Positions 6,464-12,829 of a stretch of DNA of 13,081 nt are shown here, piece after piece. The notes under the pieces were generated by a model that was given only the letters and a program-made list of their open reading frames with translations, ran no database searches and was not told the DNA's origin. This DNA comes from Chloroflexota bacterium (GTDB lineage: Bacteria; Chloroflexota; Dehalococcoidia; SM23-28-2; RBG-16-64-32): the NCBI GenBank assembly GCA_022560365.1, contig JADFTG010000008.1, positions 1 to 13,081 on the forward strand, in the 5' to 3' direction. Positions within the stretch are counted from its first letter, which is position 1. Each line of letters starts with the position of its first letter. The translations under genes and the position numbers were made by a program.

Positions 6464-6500
6464 CGGCGAAATTCAGAAGGGTAATGCGAGGACGAGTACA

Positions 6501-6809
6501 GTGCCGAAGAAATGGAACTTCCTGAGCAACTACGGACTCGTGCTGACGCACCTGTTCCAGAACTCCGATGCCACCCTGCGCGAGATCGCCCGCGGCACGG
6601 ACCTGACGGAGCGCGCCGTCTACCAGATCGTGCGTGAGCTGGAAGTCAACGGCTTCATCGGCAAGAGGCGTGTCGGCCGCCGTAATACCTACACCGTGAA
6701 CGAGGCTGCGCTCCTCAGCTTCCCCGTCTACCGCAACCTGAACATCGCCCAGATGGTCAAGGCACTGCGCATCATCATGGACGAGAGCCGCACCAGAGTC
6801 CCGGCCTAG
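6501..6809 (+). CDS. Winged-helix transcriptional regulator (MarR/ArsR-like fold)
   Basis: A 102-residue single-domain DNA-binding protein. Residues about 11-66 form the winged helix: VLTHLFQNSDATLREIARGTDLTERAVYQIVREL (layout), with recognition helix TERAVYQIVREL at 36-47, then the wing GFIGKRRVGRRNTYTV. The N-terminus KKWNFLSNYG and the RVGRRNTY wing are, from memory, typical of a small regulator family common in Chloroflexota and Actinobacteria. The C-terminal helix (80-95) may dimerise. The start is GTG with GAGGA about nine bases upstream. No ligand-binding domain or sensor cysteines are seen. It is divergent from the sigma factor and is probably the sole gene of its transcript. Confidence 0.82.
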   Translation: MPKKWNFLSNYGLVLTHLFQNSDATLREIARGTDLTERAVYQIVRELEVNGFIGKRRVGRRNTYTVNEAALLSFPVYRNLNIAQMVKALRIIMDESRTRVPA

Positions 6810-6863
6810 CCACCGGTTTCCATCGCTGACACGCCGAGCTTCAACGCTCCTGCCCTGCCGCCA

Positions 6864-7997
6864 TCACTCGATGGTCACCCGCAGGACGCGGCCGTCGTGC
6901 GACCAGGTGCTCGCCTCGCGCATGCCGATCTCGGCCGGGAGCGCGAACAGGCGGCGGCGGCCGTTCAGGCAGATGATGATGCCGTCGCCGGCCTGCTCCA
7001 GCGTCAGTTCTTCGCGGCTGGCGAACGGCACAACGACCTCGAGAACGAAGTTGCCGCCGTCGCGCGAGAACGCGTGCGGCTCACCGCTCGATAGGAAGCC
7101 GGTCGGGTCGCGATCGCCGTACACCTCGCGGGCGAGATCGAGCAACGCTTCCTCACCACGCGGCGGCTCGGGCCGCAGGTCGCAGGTGAGGACGGGCGCG
7201 GCGGTGGACGCCCGCACGCCCTCCAGCAGCTCGGCCTCACGTTTTCGCGACGGTGCGAAGAATGGATCCTTCACTGCGTCCGGGAGGAGGCGCGTGACAA
7301 CGACGGCGTCCTTCAGGTATCCGAAGAGGCTGAGGACGCCGGACGCCTCTCGCAGCGCCTCCGGGGCCCCGTCCTCGGGAGTCACCACGAGGCGGACCGA
7401 GGTCGTCTCGTGGTCGATCATGAGGTCGCGCAGACCGGCGAGGCGCGTCAGTAGCTCGCGTCCGGTCGCAAAAACGCCCTCGCCGGTGTTGGCGAAATCG
7501 GCGGCGAAGGCGCGCACGAGGGGCTCAAAGACGCTCTGCGGGCGGGACGAGAAGACCCGCTTCAGCCAGCGCGCTGCCGACTCCAGCGCGCCGGGCAGGT
7601 CGAGGAACATCTCTAGCGGCGCCGCATCCAGCACGATCACGCTGTAGCGCTCGGAGGCGATCAGCTCCTCCAGTTCGAGGAGGCGGCCGATGTGGTTAAT
7701 GCCGGGGAGCGCCGCCAGGTCGTCGGCCAGCTCTGGTTCCATGCCACGAAAGTCGAGCAGGTCGGCCAGCCAGTCGCGGAACGCGTCCGCATCGGCCGAA
7801 GCGCCCTGCACCACGTCGAGGTTGTCGCCGGCCTTCGTGACCGACGCGGTAACGTCGATGCCCAGCGCGTGCCCGAGCCCGGAGCCGAGGCTGAAGGCCA
7901 GCGTCGGCTTTCCGGAGCTAGATGCGGCCACAGCAGTCGCCGCGGACAGGGTGCTTACGCCGCTGCCGCCACGACCGGAGAACAGAACAATACGCAT
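6864..7997 (-). CDS. ArsA/Get3-like ATPase-family protein with degenerate P-loop
   Basis: A 377-residue protein with the full layout of the bacterial ArsA/Get3 family. An N-terminal P-loop-type NTPase domain includes IVLDAAPLEMFLDLPG at 121-136, a helical region follows (TGEGVFATGRELLTRLAGLRDLM near 171-193), and the C-terminus is an HSP20-like beta domain (FVLEVVVPFA at 317-326, GRRRLFALP at 346-354). The signature loop, normally GKGGVGKT/S, reads GRGGSGVST at 8-16, so both lysines are replaced (R and V). The usual DPAHSL switch reads SLGSGLG and the VVNR motif reads VVTR. ATP hydrolysis is therefore doubtful. The start ATG (7997) is chosen because family homology (MRIVLFSGRGG) begins there. 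It is divergent from the selenoprotein gene across 75 bases. Confidence 0.8.
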   Translation of the reverse strand: MRIVLFSGRGGSGVSTLSAATAVAASSSGKPTLAFSLGSGLGHALGIDVTASVTKAGDNLDVVQGASADADAFRDWLADLLDFRGMEPELADDLAALPGINHIGRLLELEELIASERYSVIVLDAAPLEMFLDLPGALESAARWLKRVFSSRPQSVFEPLVRAFAADFANTGEGVFATGRELLTRLAGLRDLMIDHETTSVRLVVTPEDGAPEALREASGVLSLFGYLKDAVVVTRLLPDAVKDPFFAPSRKREAELLEGVRASTAAPVLTCDLRPEPPRGEEALLDLAREVYGDRDPTGFLSSGEPHAFSRDGGNFVLEVVVPFASREELTLEQAGDGIIICLNGRRRLFALPAEIGMREASTWSHDGRVLRVTIE

Positions 7998-8032
7998 CAC
8001 AGAAGCGGAAAGATGATAGCACGCCGCCGCTG

Positions 8033-8063
8033 TTTGACTGCCGTCCCGAAGCAAGACTAAGAT
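8033..8063 (+). promoter_or_regulatory. Possible promoter for the peroxiredoxin-like selenoprotein
   Basis: TTGACT (8033-8038) is followed by TAAGAT (8058-8063) at a wide 19-base spacing, ending nine bases before the ATG at 8073. The mRNA would be nearly leaderless. No Shine-Dalgarno sequence is seen before this ATG, which agrees with that. Confidence 0.35.
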
Positions 8064-8072
8064 GCGGACGCT

Positions 8073-8546
8073 ATGCCAGTGGACAGCGATACCGTCGCCG
8101 TTGGTTCGGAGGCGCCCGACTTCACGCTGGAGGCGATCGACGGGAGCCAGGTGTCGCTCTCCTCGTATCGGGGCAGGCCCGTCGTCCTCGTCTTCCTGCG
8201 GGGCTTTCGGTGACCGTTCTGTCGACGCCATCTCTCGCAGTTGCGGGACAGATACTCAGAGTTCACGGAGCGCGGCGCCAAGGTTATCGCCATCGCTCCC
8301 GACACAGTCGACTCGGCGCGCTCCTTCTTCGAACGCGAAAGCCTCCCCTTCACGTGCCTGCCGGATCCGGATCGCGAAGTATTCCGCATGTACGACGTGA
8401 AGAGCGCGATGATCTCGCTGGGGCAGCGGCCGGGACTGTTCATCGTCGACAAGGACGGGATCGTGCGCTACGCCCACCTCGGCTTTCAGCAGTGGGAGAT
8501 CCCCTCGGTCGACGAGACGCTGGCGGAGCTGGACGCCCTTTCGTAA
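8073..8546 (+). CDS. Peroxiredoxin-like selenoprotein (AhpC/TSA fold) with in-frame UGA at the catalytic position
   Basis: If the UGA at 8211-8213 is read as selenocysteine, one continuous frame of 157 residues spans a complete thioredoxin-fold peroxiredoxin. It has [20 protein letters not shown] at 14-33, [11 protein letters not shown] at 36-46, then Sec47-PFC50-RRHL, a long helix, VIAIAPD, and a C-terminal [17 protein letters not shown]. The canonical motif here is (W/R)CPFCR, so the UGA replaces exactly the peroxidatic cysteine, giving U-P-F-C. The frame is intact and conserved on both sides of the UGA, which argues against decay. A hairpin at 8233-8248 fits a bacterial SECIS. The likely role is thiol-dependent reduction of peroxides or disulfides in the cytosol. 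Ordinary gene callers would start at TTG 8241 or elsewhere downstream and lose the active site. A C-to-A sequencing error (TGC to TGA) is the main alternative. Confidence 0.8.
8233..8248 (+). promoter_or_regulatory. Candidate bacterial SECIS hairpin
   Basis: TCTCGC-AGTT-GCGGGA folds into a six-pair stem (one T-G pair) with the four-base loop AGUU. The loop starts 25 bases after the UGA. Bacterial SECIS elements have an apical loop about 16-37 bases after the UGA with a G in the first two loop positions, and both hold here. An alternative lower stem CTGTC (8219-8223) with GACAG (8247-8251) could extend or compete with it. SelB binding is inferred. Confidence 0.55.
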
Positions 8547-8570
8547 GCATCGCCTGAGACCCACACGCGA

Positions 8571-8576
8571 TATACT
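8571..8576 (+). promoter_or_regulatory. -10 box for sppA
   Basis: TATACT lies 35 bases before the sppA ATG, followed by a good ribosome-binding site (AAGGAG). No clear -35 box is seen. It may give sppA its own transcript separate from the upstream selenoprotein gene. Confidence 0.35.
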
Positions 8577-8611
8577 CACTGCTGCCCGCCACACGCCCGG
8601 AAGGAGTTACC

Positions 8612-9418
8612 ATGACACAATCACGAGCGGTCGCCCTGCCCTGGGCTGGGCCGCGCGTAGCCGTCCTCGAGATCTCGGGCGCCATCGGCCAGCAGGTGCG
8701 CGGGATGGACCTCGTGCGCACCATCCGGGGCCTGACGGACGACCCGCGCGTGAAGGCAGTCGTCGTCCAGATCGACTCGCCGGGCGGCTCGGCGCCCGTT
8801 TCCGACGCGATCTTCCGCCAGCTGAGGAAGCTTTCGAAGAAGAAGCCGACCGTGGCGTCGATTCTCGGCTCGGGCCTCTCCGGCGGCTACCTGGTGGCCT
8901 GCGGCACCCGGCATGTGATGGCGCTGCCCACCTCGCTCGTCGGCTCGATCGGCGTGATCTTCGTGCGCCCCGTTATCCAGGAGCTGCTGACGAAGATCGG
9001 CGTCCGGGTCGAGGTGACGCACTTGGGCAAGCTCAAGGGCATGTTCCAGCCGTGGCACGAGCCGACGCCGGAAGAACAGGCGAAGGTAAAGGCGCTGACG
9101 GCGGAGTACTACGACTGGTTCGTGAATGCAGTCGCCGAAGCCCGCGGCATGGACCGCGCCAAGGTGCGCGAGTACGCCACGGGCGAAGTGTTCTCCGGGG
9201 CGAAGGCGAAGGAGATCGGCCTGATCGACGAGCTGGGGGACTTCGAGACCGCCGTCAAGAAGGCGCGCTCTCTGGCGGACCTGCCGCAGAAGCCACGGCT
9301 TCAGTTCGTGCGGCCCAGACGCCCACTGCTGGAGCGCCTGATGTCGCGCGGCGTCTCGGCCCACTCCATCGCCGCGGAGATCGAAGAGCGGCTCCTGCCG
9401 CGGATCGAGTTCCGCTAA
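8612..9418 (+). CDS. sppA: Signal peptide peptidase SppA, S49 serine protease
   Basis: A 268-residue short-form SppA, which digests cleaved signal peptides or other membrane-associated peptides with a Ser-Lys dyad. Motifs: VAVLEISGAIG at 16-26, DPRVKAVVVQIDSPGGS at 44-60, nucleophile Ser90 in GSGLSGGYLVACG, SLVGSIGVIF at 108-117, and the general-base Lys142 in GKLKGMFQPW. ATG 8612 has AAGGAG six bases upstream. There is no N-terminal transmembrane anchor or signal peptide, unlike many SppA proteins, so it may be cytosolic or peripheral. It lies 65 bases downstream of the selenoprotein gene and converges with the SCP2-like gene. Confidence 0.9.
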   Translation: MTQSRAVALPWAGPRVAVLEISGAIGQQVRGMDLVRTIRGLTDDPRVKAVVVQIDSPGGSAPVSDAIFRQLRKLSKKKPTVASILGSGLSGGYLVACGTRHVMALPTSLVGSIGVIFVRPVIQELLTKIGVRVEVTHLGKLKGMFQPWHEPTPEEQAKVKALTAEYYDWFVNAVAEARGMDRAKVREYATGEVFSGAKAKEIGLIDELGDFETAVKKARSLADLPQKPRLQFVRPRRPLLERLMSRGVSAHSIAAEIEERLLPRIEFR

Positions 9419-9434
9419 GGCCCGCTAGGCGAAC
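9409..9434. terminator. Imperfect hairpin at convergent gene ends
   Basis: GTTCCGCTA (9409-9417) and TAGGCGAAC (9426-9434) pair with two central mismatches and enclose the stops of sppA and the SCP2-like gene. No T-run is present. It resembles the arrangement at 5268-5294. Confidence 0.25.
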
Positions 9435-9874
9435 CTGGTGTCGATCTGGGCCGTGGCGTCGAAGAAGTGCTGGAACGACTGGTTGAAGCGGTAGAAGAGG
9501 TCGCGCCGGTAGCCATCGTTTGAGCGGGCCAGGCCGTCCGGGTACTCGACGTCCAGTGTGTTGAGCGTGTGTCCGAGATCCGCCTTGCCGTTGTCAGCGA
9601 TGTTCTTGATCATCTCCTGCCACTGGTCGTAGGACTGCTCCATCCAGAAGTCCGTGTTCTCGGCCGCGGCTTCGTCCGTCTCCTTGACACCCTCAACCCC
9701 GAACGCCTCGAAAGTGATCACGAAGTACTTGCCGGCTTCCGGGACCTTGATCCCGACGCTGGCGTCGCAGGTGCCGTGGCGCTTGTAGGCCTCGTCGTCG
9801 TTGATGATCTCTTTGAGGGCGTCGAACCATTCGACGGAGGGGAAGGTTGCTTTGGTCTTGACTTCCTGTGCCAT
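9425..9874 (-). CDS. SCP2-like sterol/lipid-binding domain protein
   Basis: A 149-residue protein resembling the SCP2 sterol-carrier fold, small alpha/beta domains with a hydrophobic cavity for lipids or acyl-CoA. Supporting marks are the opening helix FPSVEWFDALKEIINDDEAYK (layout, 11-31), a strand pair with GTCDASVGIKV at 34-44 and KYFVITFEAFGV at 49-60, and a C-terminal helical part ending FNQSFQHFFDATAQID. The assignment is from overall pattern, not a diagnostic motif. AAGGAG precedes the ATG by six to seven bases. The gene begins 30 bases after the stop of the ferritin-like gene, so the two form an operon, and a lipid-related joint task is possible. Confidence 0.6.
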   Translation of the reverse strand: MAQEVKTKATFPSVEWFDALKEIINDDEAYKRHGTCDASVGIKVPEAGKYFVITFEAFGVEGVKETDEAAAENTDFWMEQSYDQWQEMIKNIADNGKADLGHTLNTLDVEYPDGLARSNDGYRRDLFYRFNQSFQHFFDATAQIDTRFA

Positions 9875-9904
9875 TGGGGCGACTCCTTGTCCTAGTCCCG
9901 GCGG

Positions 9905-11347
9905 TCAGGCCGCGGCTGCGGCCGCCTCTTCCGGCTCGCTGATGTACTGCTTGATGCTGCGGTGCACTTTGTCGCGGCGCTCGCCAAGGCCGGCCGCTGC
10001 CAGTTGGTCAACGTAGTCGTTAGCCCAGCGCTTGCGGAAGTACTCCAGCTTGCTGGCGCCGTCGGCGATCTGCTCCGGTGAGGCGCCGCCGCCGAGGAGG
10101 ATCATGAGCGCCTCGCGCAGGGGCGTGTCGGCGTCCCACTCGTATTGCAGCATCACCTCGTATTTGTTGAGGACGTGGCTAATCTCCACCCGGCGCTCGC
10201 TATGCCGGCTCAGGAAGTACTTGAGGTGCTGCGATCCGTACCCACGCTGGCGGGCGACGTCCTGGATGCAATAGCTGAAGATCGTGCGCTCAGCGTCGTT
10301 GTGGGCGGTGTAGTGGCCGATCTGGAAGAGCATCATCAGCTGGCTGGCGGCCAGGATGTGCAGCGCCGCAGAGGCCTCCGTCCAGGCGCGAGCGTCGATC
10401 AGTGTGCGGTGAAAGTAGCCGGGCGCCTGGATGCCGAGGCCGCCGCCGTTGGACAGCGCCCGCTTGCGGAAGACTTCGAACCAGCGCGCGACGTCGAACT
10501 CGGCGACCGAGAGGTAAAGCTTGACCTCGTGGTAACCGTAGGACATCTCCGGTAGCCAGGCGCCAACGATATCGCCAGCGACGAGCGCCCGCTCGCTGAT
10601 GTGCGTGCAGAGCTGGCAAACTGCCTTCTCGACGGCGTCTGGCAGGTCCTCCATCGACTCCCACGGAACGTCGGTCGAAGGCCGCCAGCGGCGCTGGATC
10701 GCCTCCTCGTAGAGGTCGGCGGCGTTTTCGGACCAGAGTTCCGCCTTCTCGTAGATCGAGTAGCCCATCGCCGGGAGGCCGAGGATCGGGTGTGCCCCGC
10801 GCGGCATCTCCGAGTGATACGGCCAGAAGTCGGGGATGTCGGCGTATGTGCCGACGTTGAGCATGCCAACGGTGAGCCCCTTCTTGCCCGGGGAAATACG
10901 CATGCCCCACTCGGTCGGCACTTTCATCCAGGAGAGGTCCAGTTTGGGTGCACCGCCCGCGCCGCCGCGCAGCTGTTCCTGCTGGGCGATGAAGCTCGCG
11001 GCCTGCTCGGCCGTGATGCCGGCGTTCATCTGCTGGATGAGCATGGCGGACGGCGCGCCGAGGGTGAGCGCGCGCTTGATCAGCTCCTCGGGCCAGTTCT
11101 TCTCGCGGGAGAGCGCAAGGACATCGTCCGGGATCGTGATCTCGCCGCCGCTGCGGATCTTCTCCTGTTCGGAGATGAACTGCTCGGCGGCCTCCGCGGT
11201 CACGCCCGGCATGCTCATCTGCTGGCGGATCGCATCCGCCGGAAAGCCGAGGGCGAGGGCACGCCGCATGAGGTCCAGCGGAATGCCGTTCTCTTCGGCG
11301 ACCTGAAGTAGTTCGGGTGGAATATCAGTAGTGGAAGCGTCTGACAT
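9905..11347 (-). CDS. Ferritin-like (diiron oxygenase/RNR R2-like) protein with degenerate metal site and tandem N-terminal module
   Basis: A 480-residue protein. Residues 10-68 and 72-129 are two copies of an alpha-helical module, then a Gly/Ala linker, then a ferritin-like four-helix domain from about 195. ENAADLYEEAIQRRWRPSTDVPW (layout, 207-229) matches the first metal helix, with E214/E215 kept. Two further helices match DEARH-type metal motifs but read DVARW (285-289, before FEVFRKR) and DVARQ (363-367, before RGYG), so Glu and His are replaced in both. The third-helix Glu also seems absent. The protein is therefore probably a non-catalytic or metal-altered relative. The ATG at 11347 is chosen over one at 11410 because AGAAGGAG lies just upstream and a promoter overlaps the longer frame. 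The C-terminus is a poly-Ala tail. It is followed by the SCP2-like gene. Confidence 0.65.
   Translation of the reverse strand: MSDASTTDIPPELLQVAEENGIPLDLMRRALALGFPADAIRQQMSMPGVTAEAAEQFISEQEKIRSGGEITIPDDVLALSREKNWPEELIKRALTLGAPSAMLIQQMNAGITAEQAASFIAQQEQLRGGAGGAPKLDLSWMKVPTEWGMRISPGKKGLTVGMLNVGTYADIPDFWPYHSEMPRGAHPILGLPAMGYSIYEKAELWSENAADLYEEAIQRRWRPSTDVPWESMEDLPDAVEKAVCQLCTHISERALVAGDIVGAWLPEMSYGYHEVKLYLSVAEFDVARWFEVFRKRALSNGGGLGIQAPGYFHRTLIDARAWTEASAALHILAASQLMMLFQIGHYTAHNDAERTIFSYCIQDVARQRGYGSQHLKYFLSRHSERRVEISHVLNKYEVMLQYEWDADTPLREALMILLGGGASPEQIADGASKLEYFRKRWANDYVDQLAAAGLGERRDKVHRSIKQYISEPEEAAAAAA
10961..11320 (-). repeat. Tandem duplicated about 57-residue coding module
   Basis: Within the ferritin-like gene, residues 10-68 and 72-129 are repeats. 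Shared elements in order are iP-ellq/dvla, a P four to five residues before RALxLGxP (RALALGFP and RALTLGAP), QQM, G(V/I)TAExA, FI, QE and RxGG/GA. Identity is well above chance by eye, in both the helix pattern and the loop residues. The origin is internal duplication. Confidence 0.8.
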
Positions 11348-11400
11348 GGGCTGCTCCTTCTGGCGGATCCTAACGCGCCGACCGTAGCCGAAGCACTGCC

Positions 11401-11429
11401 ATTTAGCCATACGCCCCGCACGCAGTCAA
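11401..11429 (-). promoter_or_regulatory. Possible promoter for the ferritin-like/SCP2-like operon
   Basis: On the minus strand TTGACT (plus 11424-11429) and CTAAAT (plus 11401-11406) are 17 bases apart, about 50 bases before the ATG at 11347. The -35 box is strong and the -10 box weak. Confidence 0.4.
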
Positions 11430-11437
11430 GCGAATTC

Positions 11438-11449
11438 TAGCGCGCGCTA
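11438..11449. promoter_or_regulatory. Perfect 12-base palindrome
   Basis: TAGCGC-GCGCTA lies just upstream of the -35 box of the ferritin-like operon and 30 bases after the rhomboid stop. It may be an operator or part of a weak terminator. Nothing fixes the role. Confidence 0.3.
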
Positions 11450-11479
11450 AGGGAACTGCCGTCCCACTCACGCGGGCAC

Positions 11480-12190
11480 TCAGTACATCTGGGAGCGCCC
11501 GCGAGATCGCCGGTAGGGCCGCCTCCGTATGAACGGGCGCAGCAGCAGAATGAGGACGAAGCCAGTCACGAAGCCGCCAACGTGCGCCCAGACTGCGATG
11601 CCCTCCGACACCTCAGACGTGCCGACGCTGGCGATGCCGGTGAAGAGCTGTAGCACGAACCAGAAGATGAGCAACACGAACGCCGGGACCGGCAACGGGA
11701 TGAAGAAGAAGAACGGCAACAGCACGGCCACCGTCGCCCGCGGATAGAGCACTAGATAGGCGCCAAGCACGCCGGCGATCGCACCGCTGGCGCCGACCAT
11801 CGGGATCACAGAGCCGGTGTCAGTCACCACCCGGAGCGCGGCGGCGCCGGCGGCGGCGAGCAGGTAGAAAGCGAGGTACGGCAGATGACCCAGCGCATCC
11901 TCGATGTTGTCGCCGAAGACCCAGAGGAAGAGCATGTTGAAGCCCAGGTGCAGCCAGCCGCCGTGAACGAACGCCGCCGTGGCGATCGTCAGCGGCGCCT
12001 CGATGCCCGACCGATCGCCCACCCAGGCGTCGATATCGGCCGGGACGACGCCGTAGTCGAGGAAGAACTGGTTGAGGTCTGCCGCCGATAGCGTCAGCTC
12101 GTAGATGAAGACGCCGATACTGATCAGGATCAGGGAGACGTTGACGTAGGGAGTGCGCCGCGTCCTGACGGAATCGGCGACGGGGATCAT
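11480..12190 (-). CDS. Rhomboid family intramembrane serine protease
   Basis: A 236-residue six-helix membrane protease that cuts transmembrane segments. Catalytic and structural marks are intact: HGGWLHLGFNMLFLWVFG at 76-93 (H76, H81 and N85 of the oxyanion region), GASGAIAGVLG with nucleophile Ser135, and catalytic His203 in WAHVGGFVTG. A long soluble loop (about 35-70) follows the first helix, and a basic Arg-rich tail (RRRPYRRSRGR) ends the protein and would lie in the cytosol. The start ATG 12190 lacks a clear ribosome-binding site. It is the last gene after the adenosyltransferase with a 48-base gap containing a hairpin. Substrates are unknown. Confidence 0.9.
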   Translation of the reverse strand: MIPVADSVRTRRTPYVNVSLILISIGVFIYELTLSAADLNQFFLDYGVVPADIDAWVGDRSGIEAPLTIATAAFVHGGWLHLGFNMLFLWVFGDNIEDALGHLPYLAFYLLAAAGAAALRVVTDTGSVIPMVGASGAIAGVLGAYLVLYPRATVAVLLPFFFFIPLPVPAFVLLIFWFVLQLFTGIASVGTSEVSEGIAVWAHVGGFVTGFVLILLLRPFIRRRPYRRSRGRSQMY

Positions 12191-12203
12191 GTGCTCGCGG
12201 CGA

Positions 12204-12225
12204 CTGGCGCCGGGTTCAGCGCCAG
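12204..12225. terminator. Perfect 7-base-pair hairpin between pduO-type gene and rhomboid gene
   Basis: CTGGCGC (12204-12210) and GCGCCAG (12219-12225) enclose an eight-base loop. No T-run follows on the minus strand. It may attenuate or process the transcript, or hide the rhomboid ribosome-binding region, since it ends 13 bases before that start. Confidence 0.3.
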
Positions 12226-12238
12226 GGCTTCGTCCCTA

Positions 12239-12814
12239 CTATCCCTTGCGCCACACGCTCTCGGGCTTCTTCGCAGCACGGTTCTCGTAGCGGGCGAGGA
12301 CGAAGAGCAGATCGGACAGGCGGTTGAGGTAGGCACCGATGGCGGGGCTTACCTTCTCCTTGCGGCCGAGCGTCACGAGCGCGCGCTCCGCGCGCCGGCA
12401 GACCGTGCGGCAGAGGTGCAGCAGCGCACCCGCCTGTGAGCCACCCGGCAGGATGAACGTGCGCAGGACCGGCACCTTACCGTCGTACTCGTCCGTAAGC
12501 GCCTCCAGCGCCGCGATCTTTCGCTCGGCGTCCGTGAAGAGCGCGGCCACCTCGGCCCGCTTCGCACCAGCGCTGGCCAGCTCCGAACCGACGTTGAAGA
12601 GCTCGTTCTGGATGCCCTGCAGCACCGAAATGAGCCTGCGCCGCCGCATCACCGAGACCGCGACACCGATCACCGAGTTCAGCTCGTCCACCGCGCCGTA
12701 GGCCTCGACGCGCGGATCGTCTTTGGGCACGCGCTTGCCGCCAAACAGCGCCGTCATCCCGGCGTCGCCGGTGCGGGTGTAGAGCATGCTCTTGCGGGGT
12801 TTCTTGGCGGGCAT
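12239..12814 (-). CDS. PduO-type cob(I)alamin adenosyltransferase
   Basis: A 191-residue trimeric ATP:corrinoid adenosyltransferase (MMAB/PduO class) that turns cob(I)alamin into coenzyme B12. Hallmarks: the N-terminal ATP-binding TRTGDAGMTALFGGKRVPK (13-31), DPRVEAYGAVDELNS at 33-47, ILPGGSQAGALLHLCR at 121-136 with R140/R141 following, and LNRLSDLLFVLAR at 163-175. Length is normal. The ribosome-binding site is weak. The ABC-transporter ATPase ends 15 bases upstream in the same direction, consistent with a cobalamin uptake and activation operon. All key residues seem present. Confidence 0.93.
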   Translation of the reverse strand: MPAKKPRKSMLYTRTGDAGMTALFGGKRVPKDDPRVEAYGAVDELNSVIGVAVSVMRRRRLISVLQGIQNELFNVGSELASAGAKRAEVAALFTDAERKIAALEALTDEYDGKVPVLRTFILPGGSQAGALLHLCRTVCRRAERALVTLGRKEKVSPAIGAYLNRLSDLLFVLARYENRAAKKPESVWRKG

Positions 12815-12829
12815 CGTCTTGCCCAGAGT

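Noticed and set aside
8211..8213. Reading the selenoprotein gene as a pseudogene or as a short protein starting at TTG 8241
   Set aside because: The frame and conserved blocks are intact on both sides, and the stop is exactly at the catalytic Cys position with PFC following, which random decay would rarely produce.
7998..8231. 78-codon N-terminal extension of the ArsA-like protein
   Set aside because: It is antisense to the conserved first half of the peroxiredoxin-like gene. The family's first strand starts at MRIVLF.
11348..11410. Earlier ATG for the ferritin-like protein
   Set aside because: It would overlap the likely -10 box and lacks a ribosome-binding site, while ATG 11347 has AGAAGGAG.
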